In this document: one piece after another, positions 45,600 to 53,598 of the stretch | Layout of the letters: each line of letters opens with the position of its first letter | Position numbering within the stretch: the first letter of the stretch is position 1 | Assembly: GCA_021831035.1 (NCBI GenBank) | Contig: JAKBNL010000001.1 | Span: forward strand, 186,001 to 250,000 | Direction: 5' to 3' | DNA from: Actinomycetes bacterium | Lineage (GTDB): Bacteria; Actinomycetota; Acidimicrobiia; Acidimicrobiales; RAAP-2 | Length of the DNA: 64,000 nt | The notes under the pieces: model-generated | The model's database searches: none | What the model was told of the DNA's origin: nothing | What the model saw: the letters and a program-made list of their open reading frames with translations, nothing else | Position numbers and translations under genes: made by a program

Positions 45600-46072
45600 C
45601 CAAGGGTCGCAAAGTCGTGCTGTGGTTCGGCGTCGTCGGGGTCGCGTGCGCCCTCTCGGGGGCCGCCTTCGCCTACTACTCGGGCAGCGCGTCGTCCTCG
45701 ACGGTTGTCAACGTGGGCCGCGTCCAGCCGGTCACCGTCATGATCGCCACCGGGACGCCCACGACGCCCCTCTACCCCGGTGGCGTGGGGGACGTCTCGC
45801 TGACGTTGAACAACCCGAATGACTTCCCCCTGCGGGTCACCGCTCTCGCTCCCTCGCCGACGGCGCCGGTCACCGCGAACGGTGGGGTCGGACCGTGCAC
45901 GGTCACCGGGGTCACGGTCTCGTCGCTCACGGGACTCGACCTCACGATCGCCCCGGGAGACGGTGAGGTCATCGACATCCCCAACGCCGTGTCGATGGGC
46001 ATGAACTCCCAGAGCGGCTGTCAGGGAGCGACGTTCAGCGTTCCCGTGTCGCTCACGGTGGAGAAGCCGTGA
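45596..46072 (+). CDS. Minimal camelysin-like exported protein (paralogue C)
   Basis: The 158-residue product has a lysine/arginine start, a hydrophobic helix (8-27) and SGAAFAYYSGSASS, matching the signal context of paralogue A. The single beta-rich domain has PLYPGGVGDVSLTLNNP and NSQSGCQGATFSVPV, with cysteines 101 and 142. The spacing of 41 residues equals that of paralogue B. It is the smallest family member and lacks the extra Ig domain. AAAGGAGTGCG precedes ATG 45596, and translation is coupled to genes on both sides. Confidence 0.75.
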   Translation: MTKGRKVVLWFGVVGVACALSGAAFAYYSGSASSSTVVNVGRVQPVTVMIATGTPTTPLYPGGVGDVSLTLNNPNDFPLRVTALAPSPTAPVTANGGVGPCTVTGVTVSSLTGLDLTIAPGDGEVIDIPNAVSMGMNSQSGCQGATFSVPVSLTVEKP

Positions 46073-47025
46073 ACCGCCGCCCGCGACCCTCACTGGCCAC
46101 GACCGTGCGCCGTGTCCTCGTGCGCGTTCTCCTGGTGACCGGGGGAATCGCGGTGGCCGGGGCGCTGGCCGCGTCGGCCTTCTGGCTCGTTCGCGTGGAG
46201 TACTCGGGAGCGGCGGTCGCCTCGGGTGCGGTCCTACCGGCGCCGCACTCCGTGGTGGTCAGTGAGGCGGGCGCGAGCACGGTCGACGTGTCGTGGTCGG
46301 TCACCTCGACGCCGTTGCCCGGTCAGACCTTCGAGGTCGTCCGCGATCCCGGGCCGACGCAGGTTGTCGTCTGCGACACCACTACGTCACCGTGCGTGGA
46401 CGCGGGTCTCGTCGCAGGCACCTCCTACACCTACAGCGTGGAGAGCGTGCTCGGCGACTGGCACTCGACACCCGACCCGACCTCGTTCACCGCGCTCGGC
46501 GTCCTGTCGACGTCGCCACCGAACGGCACGTACGGCACCCCGTACCAGTGGACCCTCGCCGCGGTGGGAGGCGACGGGCCCTACACGTGGTCCCTCGCTC
46601 CCGGGTCGGCGCCGTTGCCCGACGGTCTCGTCCTCCAGGGTAACCAGGTGCAGGGGACACCGACGGCGGTGGGCCAGACACGGGGTATCGTCCTCACGGC
46701 CACCGACGCGTCGGGCGCGACGGTGGAGACGCCGCCCTACGCCCTCACCGTCGATCCGGCCCCCCTGACGGTCACCGCCTCGCCGACCGTCTCGGACTAC
46801 GGCACCGCCCCGACGGTCACCCCGATCTACAGCGGCTTCAAGAACGGGGACACCGCGAGTGTGGTGGTGACGAACGCGCCCCTGTGCACCAGCTCGGTCC
46901 TCGCCACGACCGGGGTGGGCACCTACCCCGACGCCAACACGTGCTCGGGTGGCGCCGCCACCAACTACACGCTGGTCGAGGTGGCCTCGACCGCCACCGT
47001 CGATCCGGCCCCCTCGACGTCGTAG
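46069..47025 (+). CDS. Membrane-anchored FN3 / Ig / MBG-domain protein
   Basis: The 318-residue product has a cytoplasmic basic N-terminus, a transmembrane segment (about 18-43) and three extracellular beta domains: FN3 (about 56-143), a putative-Ig He_PIG-type domain (145-229, TYGTPYQWTLAAVGGDGPYT) and an MBG-like domain (231-312, LTVTASPTVSDYG and GFKNGDTASVVV). A similar MBG-like domain lies at 843-940 of the 1137-residue protein downstream, which links the two. It ends abruptly with VDPAPSTS. It could anchor the camelysin-like subunits to the membrane (inference). GTG 46069 overlaps paralogue C. Confidence 0.75.
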   Translation: MNRRPRPSLATTVRRVLVRVLLVTGGIAVAGALAASAFWLVRVEYSGAAVASGAVLPAPHSVVVSEAGASTVDVSWSVTSTPLPGQTFEVVRDPGPTQVVVCDTTTSPCVDAGLVAGTSYTYSVESVLGDWHSTPDPTSFTALGVLSTSPPNGTYGTPYQWTLAAVGGDGPYTWSLAPGSAPLPDGLVLQGNQVQGTPTAVGQTRGIVLTATDASGATVETPPYALTVDPAPLTVTASPTVSDYGTAPTVTPIYSGFKNGDTASVVVTNAPLCTSSVLATTGVGTYPDANTCSGGAATNYTLVEVASTATVDPAPSTS

Positions 47026-47315
47026 GGCACGATCGTCGACGGGTGTCTCTCGTGACGGGGAGACGTCATCGTGAGGTACGCGAGAAAGTCGATACGACGT
47101 CGGAAAACATTTTCGCGCCCCTGATCGACTGAGATGTGTACGGAGCACTCCCGCACGTCGTCGAGGTGATTCGACGCACGCGCGCCGATCGAGGCGACGG
47201 TGTCATTGCGCAGCCCTCCATCAGGTGCTACGAGTGGTACGCGCCGTGACGCCATCGCAGGGGGCGGCGCAATCACGAGACGCCGCGTGGACGACGGCGG
47301 GACGGGAGCGTTCGC
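47026..47315 (+). other. Intergenic region before the large surface gene
   Basis: About 290 bases without a gene. It contains the inverted repeat GAAAACATTTTC (47103-47114), preceded by ACGACGTC (47095-47102) and followed by GCG. A comparable AT patch flanked by the same ACGACGTC type of sequence lies upstream of the first cluster gene at 43086-43151. No clear -10 or terminator is seen. Confidence 0.45.
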
Positions 47316-50300
47316 ATGACGAGGAGTGGAGTCGATCGAGTGCGTGGGAGCCGAGCGCGCGCGTGGGCGGCGCGAGCGATCGTGGCGACGTGCGTCGCGC
47401 TGGGAGCCACCGTGCTGGCGCAGGCGGCGGCCTCGGCGTCGTCGGTCTCGGGCGTGAGCGTCGGGACGACGAGCTCGAAGGGCAACGCGGCGGTGACCTG
47501 GACCGTGACCTTCACGACGTCGGCCTCCGGGTCGCTCGCCGGCGGGGGCACGATCACCCTCACCTACCCGAGTGCCTACGTCGTGGCGGCGAGCCCGACG
47601 GTCACCTTCTCGACGGGCTTCAGTGGCTGCACCACGGCGACGGGATCGGTCGGGTCGGGCTCGCTCACCGTCACCCTTCCCACGGGCTGCACCCTGGCGG
47701 CGAGCACCCAGGGCGTCTTTAGCGTCCCGGTCGCCAACCCGCCGGCGCCGCAGACCTTCTCGGCCAGCCAGTACACCCTCGCGACCAGCGCGGACACGAC
47801 GGCCCTCGGCGCGACCAACGCCCCGACGACGATCTCCGCCTCGGGCACCGTCGTGGCGAGCCTCTCGGTCACCGGGCCCGCAACGGCCAACACGGCGGCC
47901 TCGCTGACCTACACCTTCACGACCTCGGCGAGCGGCGCGCTCGCCGCGGGCGACACCGTGAGCGCCTACGTGCCCGCGGGCTACACGGTCGAGAGTGGGC
48001 TCAACGCGACCCTCGGCGGTGCGTTCTCCTGCGCCGGGGCCTCGGTAGCCATCACCTACGCCGCCGGTCCCCCCCAGAGCGTCACCGTCACCGTGCCGTC
48101 CGGCTGCTCGCTCGCCGACGCCGCGTCGGGCTCGATCCTGTTCTCGGACGTCACCCCGCCCGCGACGGCGACGCTGACGGCGAGCGACTACGCCCTCGAT
48201 ACGTCCGAGGACCCGGCGCCGTTCGCCGCGACGAGCGCCCCGACCAGTTTCGCGCCGTCGGGCTCGTCGGTCACCTCGGTGAGCGCCTCCTCCGCCTCGC
48301 TCACGGCCAACGCCGCGACCACCTGGACGATCGGCTTCACCGACTCCTTGACGGGCACCCTCCAGGCCGGCGACACGGTGACCGCCAACCTCCCACTCTC
48401 TCTCACGGGCATCTCGGCGACGCCGACCGTCTCTCTGGCGTCGGGGTTCTCGTGCGCCCCGACCCCGGCGTCGGCGACCTACTCGGGCGGGTCCCTCGTG
48501 GTGAGCGTCCCCGCGGGCTGCACCCTCGGGGGCTCGACCGCGGCCACGTTCACCTTCGCGGCCACGAACCCGCCGGCGAGCGTGACGCTGAACACCTCTC
48601 AGTTCTCGGTGGAGACCTCGGAGGACGCGAGCGGGGCGGTGACCGCCTCGTCGGTGACCCCGACGACCTTCGGGGCCTCGGGATCGGCCGTGACGGGGGT
48701 GTCCTTCGCCCCCACCCCCTCGACCGCCAACCGGTCGGCCTCGATGGACGTGAGGTTCACGACCTCGAGCAGCGGTGCTCTCGCCCCCCAGGACTACGTG
48801 ACGATCCAGCTGCCCGCCGACGTGGTCCTCAGCCCCTCGACGTCGGTGGTGACCTCGTCGAGCCTCGGGGGGAGCTGCTCGAGCCCGTTGAGCAGTGTCG
48901 TCTCGACCAACGCGGTCACGGCCTATCTGGGGCCGAACTGCGCCCTGGGGGACAGCGCGACGGCCACCCTCACGATCTCGAACGTGCAGAACCCTCCCGC
49001 CACCTCCCACGACGGCACCGCCTCGTACCACGTCCTCACCTCGGAGGACCCGACCGCGGTCTCACCCGCGACGGCCCCGACCTTCCAGCCCTCGGGCTCG
49101 GCGGTGTCCGGGGTCACGGTGAGCCCGGGCAGCACCCTCCAGAACACCTCGTCGACCTGGACGGTGGGCTTCATGTCCTCGGGCTCGGGGAACCTCGTCG
49201 CGGGCGATACCGTGACGTTCCGCTACCCCAACACGCTGTCACCCGGCGGGGGCCTCCAGGTGACCTTCGCCGGGGCGTTCTCCTGCGCGGGTACGGCCGT
49301 GGCGGGCGTCGTCACCCCGAACGTGGCGTCCGGCGAGAGTGAGATCACCGCCACCCTCCCCGCCGGGTGCGCGCTCGCCGCCAGCGCGGAGGGGATGATC
49401 ACCCTCTCGATCACCGCGCCCGCCGCGGGGTCGATCGCCGCCGCGAGCTTCGCCGTCGCCACGTCCGAGGACCCGACCCTGGTGCCGCCCGCGTCGGGCG
49501 TGACGATCGTGCTGCCCAGCGCGACCTTCCACCTCTCGATCAGCGATTCGACCTCGGGCAGCTCGACCTACACCTACGGCGACTCGATCACGCTCACGGT
49601 CGCCGACTCGACCGACAGCCCGACGCCGACCGGTACCGGGGCGATCCTCTACTCGTCCGACGGGGGCGCCACCTGGGTGTCGCTCCCGGCGTGCTCGGGG
49701 CTGAACCTCGCGAGCGGGGCGATGCACTGCACGACGACCGACCTACCGGCGGCGTCGCTGCTCGTCGCCTACACCTACTCGGGCAACGCGGACTACGCGC
49801 CGGTGCTCGCCTCCCCCACGGTCCTCGGCGGTGCGACCGTCCACCCGGCGATCCTCACGCTCACGGTCAACGACGCGGTCGACGCCGTGGGGACGCCCTA
49901 CGCGCTGACGGCGACGCTCTCGGGACTGGTCAACGGCGACACGGCCGGGTACGTCTGCACGCCCTACTTCCAGGGGATCAACGGGACGACGTACCCCGGG
50001 TCCTCGACGCCGCCCACGCTGGTCGGGTCGTACCGGGTGACCTGCGCGCCCCCGGCGTCCGTCTCGATCACGCCGCCGAGTGACCAGGGCGACTACGTCA
50101 CCGCCTTCGTCGGGGGCACCCTCACGATCTTCGCGCTCCCCTCGGGCGGTGGCTCGGGCGCCTCGGGGGGCACGACGCCCCAGGTGACCCTCTCGGTCGC
50201 GCTGTCGAGCACCCAGGTGGTCGTGGGGAACTCGCTCGACCTCTCGAGCGTGGGTGGCTCGGGCTCGGGCGCCGTCACCTACAGCGTCGTGGGCGGGACG

Positions 50301-50729
50301 GCCCCGGGCTGCGCGATCAGCGGCACGACCCTCAGCGCGACCGGTCCGGGGACCTGTGTCGTCGAGGCCACCAAGGCCGGTGACGCCACCTACGCCGCGG
50401 TGACCTCGGCCCCGGTGACGGTGACCTTCGTCGCCGCGAAGGTCGTCACCCACCGACCGGTCGTGACGCCCCGCCCGGTGAGCGTCGGCTTCGCCCCGGG
50501 CTCGTCCGCCCTCACCCCGGCCGCGCGCCGGGCGCTCGTCGCCCTGGTGCGGCGCCTGCACCCCGGGGCCACGCTCACCCTCACCGCGACCGGCGCCCCG
50601 CGCGCCCTGGCGTTCGCCCGGGCGAGGGCCGTCGAGGCGTTCCTCACCCACTACCGCCACCTGCACGTGCGCGTCGTGGCCGTCCTCGGCGCGGCCGCCC
50701 GGGTCCGGGTGGTGACCGTCCGCCAGTGA
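47316..50729 (+). CDS. Large exported protein with five tandem Cys-paired modules, Ig/MBG domains and OmpA-like tail
   Basis: The 1137-residue product has a signal peptide (about 1-41, AAASA before SSVSG). Five modules of about 135-140 residues follow (44-178, 179-318, 319-458, 459-596, 597-733). Each has a (F/S)xxGxLxxxD(T/Y)V-type strand, two cysteines (105/125, 239/264, 380/402, 521/542, 657/685) and, in most, a closing TSED. Residues 735-840 and 843-940 are Ig/MBG-like. Residues 956-1038 form an Ig-like domain with paired cysteines (999, 1014). Residues 1053-1137 resemble a degenerate OmpA-like domain. No sortase motif or C-terminal membrane anchor is present. A surface adhesin or structural protein is likely. 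Confidence 0.8.
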   Translation: MTRSGVDRVRGSRARAWAARAIVATCVALGATVLAQAAASASSVSGVSVGTTSSKGNAAVTWTVTFTTSASGSLAGGGTITLTYPSAYVVAASPTVTFSTGFSGCTTATGSVGSGSLTVTLPTGCTLAASTQGVFSVPVANPPAPQTFSASQYTLATSADTTALGATNAPTTISASGTVVASLSVTGPATANTAASLTYTFTTSASGALAAGDTVSAYVPAGYTVESGLNATLGGAFSCAGASVAITYAAGPPQSVTVTVPSGCSLADAASGSILFSDVTPPATATLTASDYALDTSEDPAPFAATSAPTSFAPSGSSVTSVSASSASLTANAATTWTIGFTDSLTGTLQAGDTVTANLPLSLTGISATPTVSLASGFSCAPTPASATYSGGSLVVSVPAGCTLGGSTAATFTFAATNPPASVTLNTSQFSVETSEDASGAVTASSVTPTTFGASGSAVTGVSFAPTPSTANRSASMDVRFTTSSSGALAPQDYVTIQLPADVVLSPSTSVVTSSSLGGSCSSPLSSVVSTNAVTAYLGPNCALGDSATATLTISNVQNPPATSHDGTASYHVLTSEDPTAVSPATAPTFQPSGSAVSGVTVSPGSTLQNTSSTWTVGFMSSGSGNLVAGDTVTFRYPNTLSPGGGLQVTFAGAFSCAGTAVAGVVTPNVASGESEITATLPAGCALAASAEGMITLSITAPAAGSIAAASFAVATSEDPTLVPPASGVTIVLPSATFHLSISDSTSGSSTYTYGDSITLTVADSTDSPTPTGTGAILYSSDGGATWVSLPACSGLNLASGAMHCTTTDLPAASLLVAYTYSGNADYAPVLASPTVLGGATVHPAILTLTVNDAVDAVGTPYALTATLSGLVNGDTAGYVCTPYFQGINGTTYPGSSTPPTLVGSYRVTCAPPASVSITPPSDQGDYVTAFVGGTLTIFALPSGGGSGASGGTTPQVTLSVALSSTQVVVGNSLDLSSVGGSGSGAVTYSVVGGTAPGCAISGTTLSATGPGTCVVEATKAGDATYAAVTSAPVTVTFVAAKVVTHRPVVTPRPVSVGFAPGSSALTPAARRALVALVRRLHPGATLTLTATGAPRALAFARARAVEAFLTHYRHLHVRVVAVLGAAARVRVVTVRQ

Positions 50730-50735
50730 CCCGAC

Positions 50736-50767
50736 GGTGGCGGGGCGGGGACGCCCGCCCCGCCACC
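50736..50767 (+). terminator. Terminator of the large surface gene
   Basis: A perfect 14-bp stem, 50736-50749 with 50754-50767, and a 4-base loop start seven bases after the stop codon. Confidence 0.85.
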
Positions 50768-50821
50768 GCCCGCTCGCGGCAAGGCGATCCGGGGCGCGGC
50801 CGCGGTCGGGGGGCGCCGGGT

Positions 50822-50827
50822 TAGGGT
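50822..50827 (+). promoter_or_regulatory. -10 box TAGGGT
   Basis: TAGGGT lies 16 bases before ATG 50844, with an AGGGAGGC ribosome site in between. It separates this gene from the large upstream gene after the terminator. Confidence 0.5.
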
Positions 50828-50843
50828 CGACCAGGGAGGCGAC

Positions 50844-51533
50844 ATGGGTCACGGGCACGCCGCGAGGAGCAGACGCTCGGTGCTCGCGGGCCTCGGCGCG
50901 ACCGTCCTCGTGGTGGTGACGACGGTCGTCCCGGCCGTCGCGGGCGCCGACGCGCGTCCCGGCCCGCGGTCGGGGACGGGGACCGTGCCCCAGGCCACCC
51001 TGAGCGTGCGGGTCTCGCTCGACCGGGTCGCGGTCGGGGACCGCGTCCTGCTCTCGACCCAGGGCGGGTCGGGCACCGGCGCGGTGACCTTCGCGGTGGT
51101 GGGCGGGACGTCGACGGGCTGCGCCCTCTCGGGCGACGTCCTCACGTCGACCTCGGCGGGGACGTGCGCCGTGCGGGCGACCAAGGCCGCCGACGCGACC
51201 TACGCGGCCGCGGCGTCGGCGCCGGTCACGGTCTCGTTCGTCCCGACGGTCTACGACCCCGTCTACCCTCCGGGACCGGTGACGGTCCGCTTCGGGCCGC
51301 GTGGGTCGTCACTGGGCCCCGGCGACCGCGAAGTCCTCGCGCGCCTGGCGCGCGAGCTGCGCTCCGGCGCCGTCGTCCGCCTGGTCGCGCGCGGGCCCGG
51401 GGGCGCCTCCGCCCTGCTCGCGCGGGCGGTCGCGGTCCGTCGCTACCTCGTGACGCGCACGAGCCTCCGCGTGCGGATCGTGCTGCGCGCGGGCGGTCCG
51501 GCCGCGGTCGAGGTGGTCACGGCGCGGCCGTGA
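50844..51533 (+). CDS. Short exported Ig + OmpA-like protein, paralogue of the C-terminus of the large surface protein
   Basis: The 229-residue product has a signal peptide (about 1-37) with SRRSVLAG, close to a twin-arginine motif. Residues about 50-132 match residues 956-1038 of the 1137-residue protein: GGSGTGAVTFAVVGGTSTGC versus GGSGSGAVTYSVVGGTAPGC, then GTC and ATKAADATYAAAASAPVTVSF. The rest is again a degenerate OmpA-like domain (VRFGPRGSSLGPGDREVLA). It therefore looks like a detached copy of the anchoring end of the big protein. Function unknown. Confidence 0.75.
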   Translation: MGHGHAARSRRSVLAGLGATVLVVVTTVVPAVAGADARPGPRSGTGTVPQATLSVRVSLDRVAVGDRVLLSTQGGSGTGAVTFAVVGGTSTGCALSGDVLTSTSAGTCAVRATKAADATYAAAASAPVTVSFVPTVYDPVYPPGPVTVRFGPRGSSLGPGDREVLARLARELRSGAVVRLVARGPGGASALLARAVAVRRYLVTRTSLRVRIVLRAGGPAAVEVVTARP

Positions 51534-51558
51534 GCGACGACGACCCGACGGGGGCGAC

Positions 51559-52572
51559 CTACGCGTCGCGCCGCGTGAGCAGGATCGCGCCGACCACGTT
51601 GACCCCCAGCGCGTAGAGGGCGAGCACCCCGAGCCCGACCCACGGCGAGAAGGCGAAGGGGTTGTGGGGACCGGTGGTGGTGAGGATGGTCGCCCCGATC
51701 CGGTCGGGGAGGAACCGGCGGATGTCCTGGCTGAGCGTGGTGGGTAGCGCCTGGACGATCAGGGGGGCGACGAGGAGGATCCCGACGAAGGTGCTGAGGG
51801 CCGCCGCGGTGAAGCGCATCATCGTCGCGAGCCCCAGGGCGAGCAGGCCGAGGGCCGCGACGAAGAGGCCGCTCCCCACGACCGCGCGCAGCGCCCCCGG
51901 GCTCGAGAGGGTCGCGTGGGTGGCCGGGCTCGTGAGGAGGGCCTGGCCGAGGAAGAACGACGCGAAGGCGACGACCTCGGCGAAGACCACGGCGAGCAGG
52001 CCGAAGACGAGGAGCTTGGCCGCGAGGACCCGCAGTCGGCTCGGCGCCGCGCTGAAGGTGGCCCGGATCGTCCCCGAGGAGTACTCGCCGCTCATCGCGA
52101 GCACGCCCAGCGCGCCGACCGCGAACTGGGCGACGAAGATCCCGATCAGGCTGGTGGCCGTCGGGTCGAACCCGACGTGCTGGAACGACGGCGTCGAGGC
52201 CCAGTGCGAGCGCGTCTCGGCCGTCGCGATCGCCGAGATCCCGAGTCCCAGGGCGACCGTGACGAGGAGGGTCCAGGTGGTCGAGCGCACGGTGCGCAGC
52301 TTCGTCCACTCCGCGCGCACCAGGTCGGTGAAGTGGTAGCGACCGGGCGGGATCGGCTCGCCGAGGCCGACGGTGGCGAGCGCCGGCCCGGCGCCCGAGG
52401 CGGTGGGGGAGGCGACCTCCATCGTCGTGCGGTCCCGGCGGCGCTGGCGCTGGATGAGCACGACGACGACCACGATCACCACGACCACGACCAGCAGCCC
52501 GAGACGCAGACCGTGGCCGGGACCGGCGTGGCGCACGAGGCCGGCGTGCGCGGCGGCGAGGAGGCCGGTCAC
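51559..52572 (-). CDS. ABC-2 type transporter permease
   Basis: Membrane partner of the adjacent ATPase. The 337-residue product has six or more membrane segments, with the typical ABC-2 start LVRAEWTKLRTVRSTTWTLL at about residue 84 and MSGEYSSGTIRATFSAAPSR in the middle. Unusually, it has an extra N-terminal helix of almost pure Val/Ile/Leu (24-40) and a linker before the ABC-2 domain. GTG 52572 overlaps the ATPase stop. Substrate unknown; related systems export antibiotics or move the enzyme's own lipids. Confidence 0.88.
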   Translation of the reverse strand: MTGLLAAAHAGLVRHAGPGHGLRLGLLVVVVVIVVVVVLIQRQRRRDRTTMEVASPTASGAGPALATVGLGEPIPPGRYHFTDLVRAEWTKLRTVRSTTWTLLVTVALGLGISAIATAETRSHWASTPSFQHVGFDPTATSLIGIFVAQFAVGALGVLAMSGEYSSGTIRATFSAAPSRLRVLAAKLLVFGLLAVVFAEVVAFASFFLGQALLTSPATHATLSSPGALRAVVGSGLFVAALGLLALGLATMMRFTAAALSTFVGILLVAPLIVQALPTTLSQDIRRFLPDRIGATILTTTGPHNPFAFSPWVGLGVLALYALGVNVVGAILLTRRDA

Positions 52573-53504
52573 GGCGCCGCCGCCGGGTGGGGGCCGTCGG
52601 TGGCCGCGCCGCGGTACTCGATGCTGGCGTCGGTGAGCTCCATGAAGGCCTCCTCGAGGGACGCGCTCTGGGTGGAGAGCTCGTGCAGGGTCGCGCCGAG
52701 CGCGGCGGCGACGTCACCCACGTCCGGTGCGTCGAGCCCGCGGACGCTGAGCGACCCGTCGTCCTCGACGGTGAGCGTGGCGCCCTCGCGCTCCAGGGCC
52801 GGGGCCAGCGCCGCCGCCTGGGGGCTGCGCACGCGCACGAACTGGTGCGCACTGCGCGCGAGCAGGTCCTCGATGGTGGTCTGCTCGATGAGCCGGCCCC
52901 GACCGATGATGACGACCTCGTCGGCCGTGAGGGACATCTCGCTCATGAGGTGGCTCGAGACGAAGACGGTCCGGCCCTCGCCCGCGAGGCCGCGCAGCAG
53001 GTGGCGCACCCAGCGGATCCCGTCGGGGTCGAGGCCGTTGACGGGCTCGTCGAAGAGCAGGACGCCCGGGTCACCGAGCAGGGCCGCGGCGATCCCGAGG
53101 CGCTGGCCCATGCCGAGGGAGAACTTGCCGGCCCGCTGGTCGGCGACGGCCGAGAGGCCGACCAGCTCGAGCAGGTCGTCGACGCGGTGCGCGGGCAGGC
53201 GGTTGGTCTGGGCGAGCATGGTGAGGTGGGCGCGGGCGGTCCGGCCGGGGTGGAAGGCCCGCGCCTCGAGCAGCGCCCCCACCTCGCGTAGCGGCCAGCG
53301 CAGGTCGCCGAACCGCTGGCCGTTCACGGTGACCGAGCCCCTCGTGGGGGCGTCCAGGCCCATGATCATGCGCATGGTCGTCGACTTGCCCGAGCCGTTG
53401 GGCCCGAGGAAGCCGGTCACGACCCCGGGGCGCACGTCGAAGGTGAGCCCGTCGACGGCGACCTTCGCGCCGTAGTGCTTGGTCAGTCCGCGGGCCTCGA
53501 TCAC
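52569..53504 (-). CDS. ABC transporter ATP-binding protein (BcrA-like)
   Basis: The 311-residue product has Walker A GPNGSGKST (about 34-42), the signature region FSLGMGQRLGIAAALLGDP, where the canonical LSGGQ appears as LGMGQ, and Walker B VLLFDEPVNGLDP. The C-terminal 80 residues are the accessory domain of bacitracin-type exporters. GTG 53504 follows a minus-strand GAGGAGGTG ribosome site and a TAGGCT box (53529-53524). Confidence 0.92.
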   Translation of the reverse strand: MIEARGLTKHYGAKVAVDGLTFDVRPGVVTGFLGPNGSGKSTTMRMIMGLDAPTRGSVTVNGQRFGDLRWPLREVGALLEARAFHPGRTARAHLTMLAQTNRLPAHRVDDLLELVGLSAVADQRAGKFSLGMGQRLGIAAALLGDPGVLLFDEPVNGLDPDGIRWVRHLLRGLAGEGRTVFVSSHLMSEMSLTADEVVIIGRGRLIEQTTIEDLLARSAHQFVRVRSPQAAALAPALEREGATLTVEDDGSLSVRGLDAPDVGDVAAALGATLHELSTQSASLEEAFMELTDASIEYRGAATDGPHPAAAP

Positions 53505-53523
53505 CGGACACCTCCTCGGCGCA

Positions 53524-53529
53524 AGCCTA
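53524..53529 (-). promoter_or_regulatory. -10 box TAGGCT of the ABC operon
   Basis: Minus-strand TAGGCT lies 19 bases upstream of GTG 53504 with GAGGAGGTG between. It is the fifth exact TAGGCT in a promoter position in this window. Confidence 0.55.
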
Positions 53530-53598
53530 GGAACCCCCGGCCGGCGCCTCTATGGGGGATAACCCTGACGTCCGTCGGCGCGGTCCCGCCCCTGACCG

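Noticed and set aside
42703..47315. Insertion sequence or integrated element around the surface cluster
   Set aside because: No transposase, integrase or flanking inverted repeats were found; the cluster may be acquired, but nothing in the sequence shows how.
50844..51533. Fragment or frameshifted end of the 1137-residue gene
   Set aside because: The upstream gene has its own intact end and terminator, and this gene has its own promoter, ribosome site and signal peptide, so it is an independent paralogue.
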